NCBI RefSeq assembly: GCF_001425705.1
Contig: NZ_LMDC01000032.1
Coordinates: 1-64,000 of the forward strand
Direction of reading: 5' to 3'
Length of the DNA: 64,000 nt
Source: Pelomonas sp. Root1217
Lineage (GTDB): Bacteria; Pseudomonadota; Gammaproteobacteria; Burkholderiales; Burkholderiaceae_C
Position 1 is the stretch's first letter, and each line of letters starts with the position of its first letter. The notes under the pieces are model-generated. The model was not told the DNA's origin, searched no databases, and worked only from the letters and a program-made list of their open reading frames with translations. Both the position numbers and the translations under genes were made by a program. Below are positions 1 through 11,258 of this stretch, piece by piece.

Positions 1-1
1 C

Positions 2-304
2 ATGCCGCTGTACGCCGCACCGAACAGCGTCATCGCCTGGGGCGCCGAGACCGAGAAGCCGGACTACGACTACACCCGTGGCACGGTGCTGCGCGTGTTC
101 GAGCTGCAGGACGGCAAGAGCGCGGCCTTCACGGTGGTCAGCTCGGACGGCAGCGTTGCGGCGCGTGGCGCGGTCAGCCGCCAGGGCAGCCGCTACACAG
201 CGCAGGTCAGCGAAGGTGCGCTGCGGGACTGGGCGTTGGAGGTGGATGGGCGGCGCAGCCCCGTGCAGGCCGAGGGCAGAACCCTGACTTGGGAGCGTTC
301 ATGA
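2..304 (+). CDS. GH31 alpha-xylosidase, C-terminal fragment (5' end outside window)
   Basis: Only the last 100 residues are in the window; the frame is open to the left edge. The fragment resembles the C-terminal beta domain of YicI-type family 31 alpha-glycosidases: it has the stretch around PDYDYTRGTVLRVFELQDG and ends in short beta-rich segments. YicI-type enzymes release alpha-xylose from xyloglucan oligosaccharides. The stop codon overlaps the start of the next gene (ATGA, 301-304), so the two are probably one operon. The GH35 and GH27 enzymes at 18.7-21.6 kb fit the same diet, but the copper block lies between. The family call rests on similarity to the YicI tail only, so substrate is inferred. 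Confidence 0.65.
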   Translation: MPLYAAPNSVIAWGAETEKPDYDYTRGTVLRVFELQDGKSAAFTVVSSDGSVAARGAVSRQGSRYTAQVSEGALRDWALEVDGRRSPVQAEGRTLTWERS

Positions 305-1653
305 AAGCTTCACGCGTTGCAAACTCCGATGAGATCGGGCTGCGTACCGATTCGCTGACGGCGGTTCGGCTGCTTGCGCTCACCGCGCTCCTGCACACGC
401 CGGTGGCGGTGCTGGCTCAGGCCGGCACCTTTCCCGGCATGGAGCCTGGGCGCGTTGGCGGCGTGACGGCCGAGGGGCAAAACCCAGACAAGGCCGCTGC
501 GGCGGCCAAGAACAAGCAGATGGCGCAGGAGCTGATCGACCAGCAGCGTGACGAAGCCGCACGCCGCTTGATGGTCGAACAGCGGGCAAAGCTGCGTGAG
601 CGCCTGGAGCGCGACGCGGGGCTGCTGCGCCAGCCGGTGGACTTGCTGGCGGGCATGTTCCAGTTGCCTACAGATCTGAAGCTTTCACCCGAGCACCGAA
701 GCGTGGCCGAGGGTGTGCTGCGTCAACAACGGGAGCGCGCCCAGGCCGGCTGGGCGGCATGGCTGACCGAGGAAACCACTCAGGGCAAGGGCGAGCTGCG
801 GGCGGAAGTGGCCGCGCAGCGATTGAGCAATCGCGTGCTCAACGAAGTGGCGCTCTGGCAAGCCGATGCAACGCCGCACCCCAGCGACGCGATCTGGATC
901 GACGCGCTCAAGACGCCTGCCATTTGCCAGCGGCTGGACCAGACGCGGCCCGCAGCGCAAGTGGCGCAGCTGATCGAGGCGCTGCCCGCGGATCAGCGCG
1001 ACGCCGCTTGGCAGGGCGAGGCGGCGCGCCTGGCGCGATGGGGCCAGGTCCCGCGACAGGTACCACCCTCGCCGGACCGCGCGTTCGAAGACGAGCTGGT
1101 CGCCGCGCTGCCCAAGCCGCCGGGCAATGCATCCAGCCTCGCCCCCGAGGTGCGCAACGCGCTGCAGGCACCGGGCTGGACCTATGCCGCGCAATCACCC
1201 GCTTCGCGTTGCGAGCTGCTGCGGTGGTGGAGCCAGGAACAGGTGCGCACCCAGCGGATGACGGCGCCGCGTGCACTGCATGCCTGGCGCACCGCCATGG
1301 CCGTGCGCTCGTCGGGCTATTTGCTGCCCGACGTGCCACGCAGTGGCCCGGGCGCGACCGACGCGAACGGCTTTCCGCTATTCGCACGACGCGCCGAACT
1401 TGCCGGCACGGTCGTCGTGGAACAGGACATCGATGCCGCCGGCAAGATCGTGCGCAGCTTCGTGCAGCGCCGCGAAGTCACGGCGGCTGGCGTGCGCGGT
1501 ATGCCGGCCCTGGCCCTGGAGCGCGAACTGGACGCCGTAAGCCTGGCACGCGCCGCCACCACCCCCGCAGCCGCCCCCGACCCGGCGCAGCTGCGCGACG
1601 GAACGGCCACGCGCCGCATTGGCATCGAGTGGGTGCTGCCTCAAGGTCTTTAG
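301..1653 (+). CDS. Secreted protein with TonB-C-like C-terminal region
   Basis: This 450-residue protein starts at the ATG that overlaps the upstream stop; a longer in-frame TTG start at 289 is less likely. Residues about 22-40 are hydrophobic and end in VLAQA, a likely signal peptide. Residues 60-110 are charged and Ala/Gln/Arg-rich, probably a coiled coil. The C-terminal part (about 360-420: LAGTVVVEQDIDAAGKIV, then LERELDAVSLARAAT) has the layout of a TonB C-terminal domain. No proline-rich spacer or inner-membrane anchor is seen, so it is not a standard TonB. It may act in the envelope with the neighbouring glycosidase; function unknown. Confidence 0.6.
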   Translation: MKASRVANSDEIGLRTDSLTAVRLLALTALLHTPVAVLAQAGTFPGMEPGRVGGVTAEGQNPDKAAAAAKNKQMAQELIDQQRDEAARRLMVEQRAKLRERLERDAGLLRQPVDLLAGMFQLPTDLKLSPEHRSVAEGVLRQQRERAQAGWAAWLTEETTQGKGELRAEVAAQRLSNRVLNEVALWQADATPHPSDAIWIDALKTPAICQRLDQTRPAAQVAQLIEALPADQRDAAWQGEAARLARWGQVPRQVPPSPDRAFEDELVAALPKPPGNASSLAPEVRNALQAPGWTYAAQSPASRCELLRWWSQEQVRTQRMTAPRALHAWRTAMAVRSSGYLLPDVPRSGPGATDANGFPLFARRAELAGTVVVEQDIDAAGKIVRSFVQRREVTAAGVRGMPALALERELDAVSLARAATTPAAAPDPAQLRDGTATRRIGIEWVLPQGL

Positions 1654-1702
1654 GAAAACCGGGCCGAGGATCGCGTACTGGCGCTTCGCGCGGGGGGCTC
1701 GC

Positions 1703-3862
<2,160 letters not shown>

Positions 3863-3961
3863 CGTGTTCTCCAATTCATCCGGTAGTGATGCGCCAGCCA
3901 AGTAAGGCGATCAAGCCGGCCATTGCCAGCCAGCACACCTACACCCGACGCCGCCTTTGAT

Positions 3962-4222
3962 TCAGCGACCACCGCAGCCGCAGCAACTACCTGCCGCTTT
4001 TTTGGTCGTGGCGTTGGTCGGCGCGACGGGTGCCGGGCTATATCCCGCGTCCTTGATGGCCTCGGCCAGCTCATCCGCATCGGCGGAGCCGGGCTCGACC
4101 AGCACGCGATGTGTTGCCAGGTCGATCTGCACCTTGGCGGCGTGGTCCACGGCCTTCAGCGCCTTGGTGATGGTGCTGACGCAGTGACCACAGGTCATGT
4201 CGCGGACTTCGAAGGCGATCAT
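3962..4222 (-). CDS. CopZ-like heavy-metal-associated (HMA) copper chaperone
   Basis: This 86-residue cytoplasmic protein has one HMA fold with the metal motif MTCGHC at residues 9-14 and the usual beta-alpha-beta-beta-alpha-beta layout. It should bind Cu(I) and hand it to the ATPase encoded just downstream. Unusually, it carries a Lys/Ala linker and a Cys-rich tail (CCGCGG) that could bind a second metal ion. The start is fixed by a strong AGGAGG six bases upstream. The frame is open further upstream, but that sequence holds a MerR-type promoter rather than protein. Minus-strand operon with the ATPase. Confidence 0.9.
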   Translation of the reverse strand: MIAFEVRDMTCGHCVSTITKALKAVDHAAKVQIDLATHRVLVEPGSADADELAEAIKDAGYSPAPVAPTNATTKKAAGSCCGCGGR

Positions 4223-4256
4223 GGTGTCCTCCTGGGACTGGGTTGATGACAGCAGG

Positions 4257-4287
4257 CCTTTCAAGCCTCCCACAATGGGAAGGTCAA
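4257..4287 (-). promoter_or_regulatory. MerR/CueR-type promoter for the chaperone-ATPase operon
   Basis: On the minus strand a -35 like TTGACC (4287-4282) is followed by a 19-bp spacer filled by an imperfect dyad, ACCTTCCC / GGGAGGCT, then a poor -10 (GAAAGG). An overlong 19-bp spacer with a dyad between -35 and -10 is the hallmark of MerR-family metal regulators such as CueR. It sits 35-65 bp upstream of the HMA gene start. No CueR gene is in the window, so the regulator must be elsewhere. Confidence 0.6.
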
Positions 4288-4438
4288 GGCCCGCAGGCAA
4301 AAAAACCTTTGAAAGTGGTCCAACTGCGGTGGCCGCAGGCGCGACGGATGCCGTTGAGCGCCCCAAGGGCATCCGGCTTGGGAGCGTGACTTGCCCGCTA
4401 CGCGCAACCCCAGCGAATCCACCAGCAAGGAGTTCAAC

Positions 4439-4957
4439 ATGGACCATCAGGCTCACGAAAACGACCACGCCGGCAAATCCGGCTCCGCCCATGATGGCTC
4501 GTCCGCACATGCCTACGGGATGTTTGCAGTCAACCTCGCATTGAGCCTGATCCCGATGTACCTGGCCATGTTCACCATGATCGATGGTTGGCATGACTTC
4601 CGGAACAACGTCAACATGCTCTACATGGCAGTGACGATGCTCGCTCCCATGGGCGTGATCATGCTGGCAACGATGGGCAAGATGTATCGCAACAGGCGGC
4701 TGAACCTTGCGCTCTATGCGGGCTTGGCGGCCTTGTTCATCGCCTCACTGCTGGCAACGCGCCGCCAGGCGCTGGTCGACGATCAGCAATTTGTCGACTC
4801 GATGATTCCCCATCACTCCGGGGCCATCCTCATGTGTCGGGAGGCAAGACTCGCCGACCTGGAACTCCTCGCGCTGTGCGACCAGATCGTCAAGGCACAA
4901 CGTGCCGAGATCAACCAGATGGAGGCGATCGCCACACGACTGCGCTCGGCCACGTAG
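4439..4957 (+). CDS. DUF305 membrane protein of the copper block
   Basis: This 172-residue protein has a His/Gly-rich N-terminus, three predicted membrane helices (about residues 30-110) and a C-terminal DUF305 segment with DSMIPHHSGAILMCREA, a His/Met/Cys arrangement suited to copper binding. DUF305 proteins often sit in metal-resistance clusters, but their reaction is not established. The ATG at 4439 follows AAGGAG by six bases. The gene is divergent from the CopZ-like/CopA operon and upstream of the cus genes, so a role in periplasmic or membrane copper handling is likely. Confidence 0.8.
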   Translation: MDHQAHENDHAGKSGSAHDGSSAHAYGMFAVNLALSLIPMYLAMFTMIDGWHDFRNNVNMLYMAVTMLAPMGVIMLATMGKMYRNRRLNLALYAGLAALFIASLLATRRQALVDDQQFVDSMIPHHSGAILMCREARLADLELLALCDQIVKAQRAEINQMEAIATRLRSAT

Positions 4958-4999
4958 CGAAAAACGTTCTTTTGACCTGGCCCAAAGGCGATATGCCGC

Positions 5000-5030
5000 T
5001 TCACTTTGCGCTGGCGCAAGGTCATGCCCT
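5000..5030 (+). promoter_or_regulatory. Possible MerR/CueR-type promoter of the cus operon
   Basis: TTCACT (5000-5005) and TGCCCT (5025-5030) are separated by exactly 19 bp that contain the dyad TTGCGC-TG-GCGCAA within ACTTTGCGC..GCGCAAGGT. This resembles CueR-type operators (ACCTTGC...GCAAGGT) and the box upstream of the HMA gene. It ends 33 bp before the first gene of the efflux operon. The -10 is weak, as expected for a promoter that needs DNA distortion by its activator. Confidence 0.5.
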
Positions 5031-5063
5031 CACGCCGCTGCACGGCGCCGCTAGACTGGCGAC

Positions 5064-5459
5064 ATGAAAGTGAGGAAGGCCTACCTGCGCTGCATCGCGA
5101 GCTTGCTCGCGACGGTGATGGTGTGTCTTCAACTTGCCACCGCGGCCTATGCTTGCCCGGCGCCTGGACTCGCGAGCTCACCGACGGCCAGCATGGCCGG
5201 CTGCGAGCAGATGTCCGCGATGGACACCGAACAACCGCAGCTGTGCAAGGCGCACTGCGACCGCGACAAGCGGACGGTCAGCAACGTGCCTGCACCGGAT
5301 CTGGCGCCCACCGTCATCCTCGACCCGCTGCAGACCCGCTTGGCACTCTGGCTGTCGCCCGAAGCGGCCGAGGCACTCCCGGCGGTAATCACCGCCCACA
5401 CCGGCCCGCCTGAGGGCACGCCGCCGGTCTATCTCGCCCTCCAAGTCTTCCGCAATTGA
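5064..5459 (+). CDS. Small secreted Cys-containing protein, first gene of the cus operon
   Basis: The 131-residue product has an N-terminal Sec signal (positive MKVRKAYLR, then a hydrophobic segment ending in AYACP). The mature part has Cys residues in CEQMSAMD and LCKAHCDRDK, and no recognised domain. Similar short secreted Cys/Met proteins precede copper efflux operons in beta-proteobacteria; copper binding is inferred from the residues and the position. The gene lies 92 bp before the TolC-like gene and just after the 19-bp-spacer promoter. Not CusF-like in sequence. Confidence 0.6.
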   Translation: MKVRKAYLRCIASLLATVMVCLQLATAAYACPAPGLASSPTASMAGCEQMSAMDTEQPQLCKAHCDRDKRTVSNVPAPDLAPTVILDPLQTRLALWLSPEAAEALPAVITAHTGPPEGTPPVYLALQVFRN

Positions 5460-5550
5460 GCCCTGACGCTCGCGCGGCCGCGTTCGCGGCGATGCGACCA
5501 CGTCTGGCGATCGTGCTCGATCGCTTCCAGGGTCTTTGTGGAGAGCCTTC

Positions 5551-6813
5551 ATGGCCATCTTCTTTCGGGCGGGATTGCAGCCCCGTTCCCTCGTCGCGGC
5601 CGGCTTCGTGGCTGCCGTCTTCCTGGCCGCCCCGGTGGCCCATACCGCACCACTGAGCTTCGAGCAAGCACAGCTGCTGGCCGAACAGCGCTCGGCGGCG
5701 CTGGCAGCGCGCCAGGCCACTGCCGACGGCGCGCAACAGGCGCGCGTCGCCGCAGGGCAACTGCCCGATCCGAAGCTGGCGGTTGGCGTCGAGAACTTTC
5801 CGATCTCGGGGCCAGAGCGTTTCGGCTGGAACCGCGAGTCGATGACGATGCGCCGGGTCGGCGTCATGCAGGACGTGCCCAACGCCGCCAAGCGGGCCGC
5901 ACAACGCGACGCCGCCGGCGCCAAGGCGGAACGTGAGCGCGCGATGCTGGAGGCGGAACGACTGGCCGTGCGGCGAGAGGCCGCGCTGGCCTGGCTAAAC
6001 CTGCACTTCGCCGAGCGCAAGCTCGCCGCCTTTGCCATCCTTGAGCAGCAGAACCAACTCCTGCAGGACACCCTGGCCGCGCGCGTCGCTGCTGGCGCTA
6101 CGACGCCTGCCGATGCGCTGACAGCACGTCAGGAGGTGCTGGACCTTGCCGACCGCAGGGACGAGCTTCAAGCGGGCGTTGAGCAGGCACGCGCCCAGTT
6201 GCGTCGCTGGACGGGGGAACAACCTGACTTGACGACAGCTTCCGAGACCCCTCTCTTGCGCCCTGATCTCGCCCGATTGCTCGACGGGCTTGATCGGCAC
6301 GCCGAGCTGCTCGCGTTCAACCCGATGCTGGCCATGGCCCGCGCTGATGTCGATGAGGCCGTGGCAACGCGTCGGGGGGACTGGGGTTGGGAAGTGGCCT
6401 ACGGCAATCGGGCGCGCGCATTTGGCGACATGGTGTCCTTCCAGTTGACGTTTGAGCTGCCGGTTTCCAAGGCCACCCGTCAGGAACCTGTGATCGCCGC
6501 GCGCCAAAAGGAGGTGGAACGGCTGCAGGCCGAACGCGAGGACGCATTGCGCCGCATTCGTGCCGACGTGGACGGCCAGGTGGCCGAGCTGCAACGCCTG
6601 CAGCGCGTGCAGCAGCGCCAGCGCAGCGTCGCCTTGCCGCTCGCGCAGGAGCGCGCCCAAGTGGCCTTGACCAGCTACCAGTCGGGTCGTGCCGACCTCG
6701 GCGCCGTGCTCGTCGCGCGCAAGAACGCTGTCGAGGCGCAGTTGCGCGATCTCGATCTCCAAGCCCGGGTGCTCGCCCAGCAGGCCCGCCTGGCCTATCT
6801 CATTGCGGAGTGA
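5551..6813 (+). CDS. cusC: CusC/TolC-family outer membrane efflux protein
   Basis: The 420-residue protein has a signal peptide (to about residue 35, ending AHTAP) and two long helical repeats of the outer membrane efflux protein family (about 40-215 and 240-415), rich in Ala/Arg/Gln coiled coil. It should form the outer-membrane duct of the tripartite copper/silver pump. An in-frame TTG lies 15 bp upstream, but the ATG at 5551 is preferred. The stop is four bases before the adaptor gene, so the three transporter genes are translationally coupled. Some members of this family are named CzcC; the metal call comes from the RND subunit. Confidence 0.88.
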   Translation: MAIFFRAGLQPRSLVAAGFVAAVFLAAPVAHTAPLSFEQAQLLAEQRSAALAARQATADGAQQARVAAGQLPDPKLAVGVENFPISGPERFGWNRESMTMRRVGVMQDVPNAAKRAAQRDAAGAKAERERAMLEAERLAVRREAALAWLNLHFAERKLAAFAILEQQNQLLQDTLAARVAAGATTPADALTARQEVLDLADRRDELQAGVEQARAQLRRWTGEQPDLTTASETPLLRPDLARLLDGLDRHAELLAFNPMLAMARADVDEAVATRRGDWGWEVAYGNRARAFGDMVSFQLTFELPVSKATRQEPVIAARQKEVERLQAEREDALRRIRADVDGQVAELQRLQRVQQRQRSVALPLAQERAQVALTSYQSGRADLGAVLVARKNAVEAQLRDLDLQARVLAQQARLAYLIAE

Positions 6814-6817
6814 CCCC

Positions 6818-8110
6818 ATGACCTACAACAGCAAGTTGACTGCCGCAGCCGTGGTCCTCATCGCTCTCGGCGCCGGGCTCGGCTATGGCGTCGCACAGTG
6901 GCGTGCGGGGGTATCGCCCGGTGGGCATTCCGAAACCTCGCCAGCGGCCGTCAACAGCGCGGCGACCGGTGATCGCAAGGTGCTCTATTGGTACGACCCC
7001 ATGGTGCCGCAGCAGAAGTTCGACAAGCCCGGCAAGTCGCCCTTCATGGACATGCAGCTGGTCCCGAAATATGCAGACGAGGCACCCGCCGGCGGCGTGG
7101 CTGTCGATCCCCGTGTGGCCCAGATGCTCGGCGTGCGCTCCGCGACGGCAGAAAAGCAGCGGATCGGCGCTCCCCTGCAAGTCCCGGCCACCGTCCAGCT
7201 CAACGAACGCGATATCTCGATCCTGCAGGCCCGCACGGCAGGCTTCGTGCAACGGGTCGCCCGCCTGGCACCTGGTGACGTCGTGGCCGCTGGCGCCTTC
7301 ATCGCCGAGCTGCTCGTGCCGGAATGGGCCGGCGCCCAGCAGGAGTTCCTGGCGGTGCGCCGCACCGGCGACGAAGCCTTGGCCAGTGCAGCGCGCCAGC
7401 GCCTTGTGCTGATGGGCATGCCAGCCTCGCTCATCCAGCAGGTCGAGCGCACCGGCCAAGTCCAGGCGCTGACGACGGTGCATGCGCCCATCGGGGGCCT
7501 GGTGCAGGAGTTGATGGTCCGCCCGGGCATGACGGTGTCCCAAGGCATGAGCCTGACCCGCATCACCGGGCTGTCCACGGTCTGGATCGAGGCCGCGTTG
7601 CCCGAAGCCCGGGCCGGCATGGCGCGGGTGGGCGAACCCGTCGACGTGGTGCTGGCGGCTTTCCCGGGCGAGACGCTGCGCGGCAAGATCAGCGCGGTGC
7701 TGCCGGAGGCCAGCAGCGAGACGCGCACGCTGCGCGTCAGGGCCGAGTTGCCCAACCCCCAGGGGCGCCTGCGGGCCGGCATGTTCGCAACGATGCAACT
7801 GGGGTCCTCCGGCGAGGAAGCCCTGGTCGTCCCCGCCGAGGCGGTCATCCGCACCGGCCAGCGCGCGATCGTCTACGTCCTCGAGCAGCCAGGGCGATTC
7901 ACGCCGGTGCAGGTGCGCCTGGGCCGTGAACTCGGCGACAAGCTGGAGGTCCTGCAGGGCTTGCAGCCCGGCCAGCAGGTCGTCGCTTCGGGCCAGTTCC
8001 TCATTGACTCCGAGGCCAGCATGCAGGGTGTGCTGCAGCGGCACGCCAGCCCCGATGAGCCCGCCGCCAGCGCCGCGTTGCGCCGTGAACCCAAGGGAGG
8101 CGCCCAGTGA
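6818..8110 (+). CDS. cusB: CusB-type periplasmic adaptor of the copper/silver RND pump
   Basis: 430 residues: an N-terminal signal anchor (about 8-25), a heavy-metal-binding domain with [10 protein letters not shown] and [10 protein letters not shown] (about 50-80, Met-rich), then barrel-sandwich, alpha-hairpin and beta-barrel parts typical of membrane fusion proteins. Such adaptors bridge the inner-membrane pump and the outer-membrane duct, and CusB also receives Cu(I) through Met residues. Start ATG at 6818 lies four bases after the previous stop. The stop overlaps the GTG of the next gene by four bases. Confidence 0.92.
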   Translation: MTYNSKLTAAAVVLIALGAGLGYGVAQWRAGVSPGGHSETSPAAVNSAATGDRKVLYWYDPMVPQQKFDKPGKSPFMDMQLVPKYADEAPAGGVAVDPRVAQMLGVRSATAEKQRIGAPLQVPATVQLNERDISILQARTAGFVQRVARLAPGDVVAAGAFIAELLVPEWAGAQQEFLAVRRTGDEALASAARQRLVLMGMPASLIQQVERTGQVQALTTVHAPIGGLVQELMVRPGMTVSQGMSLTRITGLSTVWIEAALPEARAGMARVGEPVDVVLAAFPGETLRGKISAVLPEASSETRTLRVRAELPNPQGRLRAGMFATMQLGSSGEEALVVPAEAVIRTGQRAIVYVLEQPGRFTPVQVRLGRELGDKLEVLQGLQPGQQVVASGQFLIDSEASMQGVLQRHASPDEPAASAALRREPKGGAQ

Positions 8111-11100
8111 TCGCCGCCTTGATCCGCTGGTCGGTCGGCAACCGCTTACTGGTTCTGCTGGCCACGCTCTTCCTTGCCGTCGCCGGCGTGCTGTCGCTGC
8201 GCTCCACGCCCATCGACGCGCTGCCGGACCTGTCGGACGTGCAGGTCATCATCCGCACCAGCTATCCCGGCCAGGCGCCGCAGATCGTCGAGAACCAAGT
8301 CACCTATCCGCTGGCAACGACCATGCTGTCGGTGCCGGGCGCCAAGGCCGTGCGGGCTTTCTCGTTCTTCGGGGACTCCTTCGTCTACGTGATCTTCGAG
8401 GATGGCACGGACCTGTACTGGGCACGCTCACGGGTGCTGGAGTACCTCAACCAGGCCCAGGGCAGGCTGCCGGCAACGGCCAAGCCCTCGCTCGGGCCCG
8501 ACGCGACCGGTGTGGGCTGGGTGTTCCAGTACGCGCTGGTGGATCGCAGCGGGCAGCACGATCTGTCGCAGCTGCGCGCGCTGCAGGACTGGTTCCTCAA
8601 GTTCGAGCTGAAAGCCGTCGCCAATGTCGCCGAGGTGGCCACCGTCGGCGGCATGGTCAAGCAATACCAGGTGGTCATGGATCCGGCCAAGCTGGTCGCC
8701 TATGGCGTCACGCACAACCAGGTGCGCGAGGCGCTGATGAACGGCAACCAGGAGGCCGGTGGCGCTGTGCTGGAACTGGCCGAGGCCGAATACATGGTGC
8801 GCGCCAGCGGCTTCCTCAAGTCACTGGACGACTTCCGCAGCATCGTTCTGGCCAGCCGCAACGGCGTGCCGGTGCTGCTGGGCCAGGTCGCCAGCGTCCA
8901 GATCGGCCCGGAAATGCGCCGCGGCATCACTGAGCTGGATGGCGAAGGCGAGGCGGTGGGCGGCGTGGTGATCCTGCGCACGGGCAAGAACGCCCAGGCC
9001 ACGATTGCCGCGGTCAAGAACAAGCTCAAGCAATTGCAGGCCAGCCTTCCCAAAGGCGTCGAGATCATCACGACCTATGACCGCAGCTCGCTGATCCAGC
9101 GGGCCATCGACAACCTGTCGATGAAGCTGGTCGAGGAATTCATCGTCGTCGCGCTGGTCTGCGCCGTGTTCCTGTGGCATCTGCGCTCGGCGCTGGTGGC
9201 CATCATCTCGCTGCCGCTGGGCGTCATGGCGGCCTTCCTGGTCATGCAATACCAGGGGCTGAACGCGAACATCATGTCGCTGGGCGGCATCGCCATTGCC
9301 GTCGGCGCCATGGTGGACGCGGCCGTCGTCATGATCGAGAACGCCCACAAGAAGCTGGAGGCCTGGCAGCACGCGCATCCGGAGGTGGAACTCAACGGTG
9401 AGGCCCGCTGGGCGGTCATCACCGACGCTGCCGTCGAGGTGGGACCGGCGCTGTTCTTCTCGCTGATGATCATCACGCTGTCCTTTGTCCCGGTCTTCAC
9501 GCTGCAAGCGCAGGAGGGGCGACTGTTCGGGCCACTGGCCTACACGAAGACCTATGCGATGGCAGCCGCCGCGGGCCTGTCGGTCACGCTGATCCCGGTG
9601 CTGATGGGCTACTGGATCCGCGGGCGCATTCCGGACGAGCGGCGCAACCCCATCACGCGGGGGCTGATCGCGATGTATCGGCCGGCGCTGGAAGTCGTGC
9701 TGCGCTGGCCCAAGGCCACGATCGTGGTGGCCGTGGCGGCGTTCGCGACGACCTTCTGGCCTTTGATGCGCCTGGGCGGTGAGTTCCTGCCGCCCCTGGA
9801 CGAGGGCGACCTGCTGTATATGCCGTCGGCGTTGCCCGGTCTGTCAGCACAGAAGGCCGCCGAGCTGCTGCAGATCACCGACCGCATGATCAAGACGGTG
9901 CCCGAGGTGCAACGGGTGTTTGGCAAGGCCGGGCGGGCCGAAACCGCGACCGACCCGGCGCCATTGGAGATGTTCGAGACCACCGTCCAGCTCAAGCCGC
10001 GCGACCAGTGGCGCCCTGGCATGACGCCGGAGAAGCTGGTGGAGGAACTGGACCGCACGGTGAAGGTGCCGGGCCTGAGCAACATCTGGATCCCGCCGAT
10101 CCGCAACCGCATCGACATGCTGGCCACCGGCATCAAGAGCCCGATCGGGGTGAAGGTTTCCGCCGCGGATCTGGCCGCCATCGACCGGGTCGCCGCACAG
10201 ATCGAGGCCGTGGCGAAGGATGTGCCCGGTGTCAGCTCGGCATTGGCCGAACGCCTGACTGGCGGCCGCTACGTCGACGTGCAGATCGACCGGGCGGCGG
10301 CGGCGCGGTTTGGCATGAACGTGAGCGACGTGCAGTCCGTGGTGTCGGGCGCCATCGGCGGCGAGAACGTCGGCGAGACCGTCGAAGGACTGGCCCGCTT
10401 CCCGATTAACCTGCGCTATCCACGTGAACTGCGCGACACGCCGGAGAAGCTGCGCAACCTGACGGTGCTCACTCCCAGTGGCCAGCAGGTGACGCTGGGC
10501 AGCCTGGCCACCGTCGCCCTCGTCGATGGGCCGCCCATGCTCAAGAGCGAGAACGCCCGGCCATCCGGCTGGGTCTACGTCGACGTGCGCGGCCGTGACC
10601 TCGCGTCGGTCGCTGGCGACCTGCGGCGCGCGGTGTCCCAGCAGGTGCGCCTGGAGCCCGGCATGAGCCTGGCGTACTCCGGGCAGTTCGAGTACATGGA
10701 GCGAGCCAACGAGCGGCTGAAGCTCGTCGTGCCGGCGACGCTGCTCATCATCTTCGTGCTGCTGTACCTGACGTTCCGGCGCGCCGAGGAGGCGGCGCTG
10801 ATCATGGCCACGCTGCCGCTCGCGTTGACCGGCGGGGTCTGGTTCCTCTACCTGCTGGGCTACAACCTGTCCGTGGCCACCGGCGTGGGTTTCATCGCGC
10901 TGGCGGGCGTGTCGGCGGAGTTCGGGGTGGTGATGCTGCTGTACCTCAAGCACGCGCTCGAAGACCGGGTGCGCGCCGGCATGTCCATGACGCGGGATGT
11001 GGTGCTCGACGCCGTCCGCGAAGGCGCCGTGCTGCGAGTGCGACCCAAGGCCATGACGGTGGCCGTGATCCTCGCCGGCCTGCTGCCCATCGTCTGGGGC

Positions 11101-11247
11101 TCGGGCACCGGCTCAGAGGTCATGAGCCGCATCGCCGCGCCGATGCTCGGCGGCATGTTGACGGCGCCGCTGCTGTCCCTTTTCGTCGTGCCGGCGGCTT
11201 TCACATTGATGCGGGGGAGGCCGCAGCCAGCGGCATGCCCACAGTGA
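8107..11247 (+). CDS. cusA: CusA heavy-metal RND efflux pump (Cu+/Ag+)
   Basis: 1046 residues, the usual HME-RND length, with twelve predicted membrane helices and two large periplasmic loops. It starts at GTG in a GTGA overlap. Met residues in the contexts APLEM, RIDML and RFGMN match the three-methionine copper relay of E. coli CusA, which separates it from zinc/cobalt CzcA proteins. It drives proton-coupled export of periplasmic or cytoplasmic Cu(I)/Ag(I) through CusB and CusC. The gene ends only 11 bp before the convergent oxidoreductase gene. Confidence 0.93.
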   Translation: MIAALIRWSVGNRLLVLLATLFLAVAGVLSLRSTPIDALPDLSDVQVIIRTSYPGQAPQIVENQVTYPLATTMLSVPGAKAVRAFSFFGDSFVYVIFEDGTDLYWARSRVLEYLNQAQGRLPATAKPSLGPDATGVGWVFQYALVDRSGQHDLSQLRALQDWFLKFELKAVANVAEVATVGGMVKQYQVVMDPAKLVAYGVTHNQVREALMNGNQEAGGAVLELAEAEYMVRASGFLKSLDDFRSIVLASRNGVPVLLGQVASVQIGPEMRRGITELDGEGEAVGGVVILRTGKNAQATIAAVKNKLKQLQASLPKGVEIITTYDRSSLIQRAIDNLSMKLVEEFIVVALVCAVFLWHLRSALVAIISLPLGVMAAFLVMQYQGLNANIMSLGGIAIAVGAMVDAAVVMIENAHKKLEAWQHAHPEVELNGEARWAVITDAAVEVGPALFFSLMIITLSFVPVFTLQAQEGRLFGPLAYTKTYAMAAAAGLSVTLIPVLMGYWIRGRIPDERRNPITRGLIAMYRPALEVVLRWPKATIVVAVAAFATTFWPLMRLGGEFLPPLDEGDLLYMPSALPGLSAQKAAELLQITDRMIKTVPEVQRVFGKAGRAETATDPAPLEMFETTVQLKPRDQWRPGMTPEKLVEELDRTVKVPGLSNIWIPPIRNRIDMLATGIKSPIGVKVSAADLAAIDRVAAQIEAVAKDVPGVSSALAERLTGGRYVDVQIDRAAAARFGMNVSDVQSVVSGAIGGENVGETVEGLARFPINLRYPRELRDTPEKLRNLTVLTPSGQQVTLGSLATVALVDGPPMLKSENARPSGWVYVDVRGRDLASVAGDLRRAVSQQVRLEPGMSLAYSGQFEYMERANERLKLVVPATLLIIFVLLYLTFRRAEEAALIMATLPLALTGGVWFLYLLGYNLSVATGVGFIALAGVSAEFGVVMLLYLKHALEDRVRAGMSMTRDVVLDAVREGAVLRVRPKAMTVAVILAGLLPIVWGSGTGSEVMSRIAAPMLGGMLTAPLLSLFVVPAAFTLMRGRPQPAACPQ

Positions 11248-11258
11248 CACGCTTGGCA

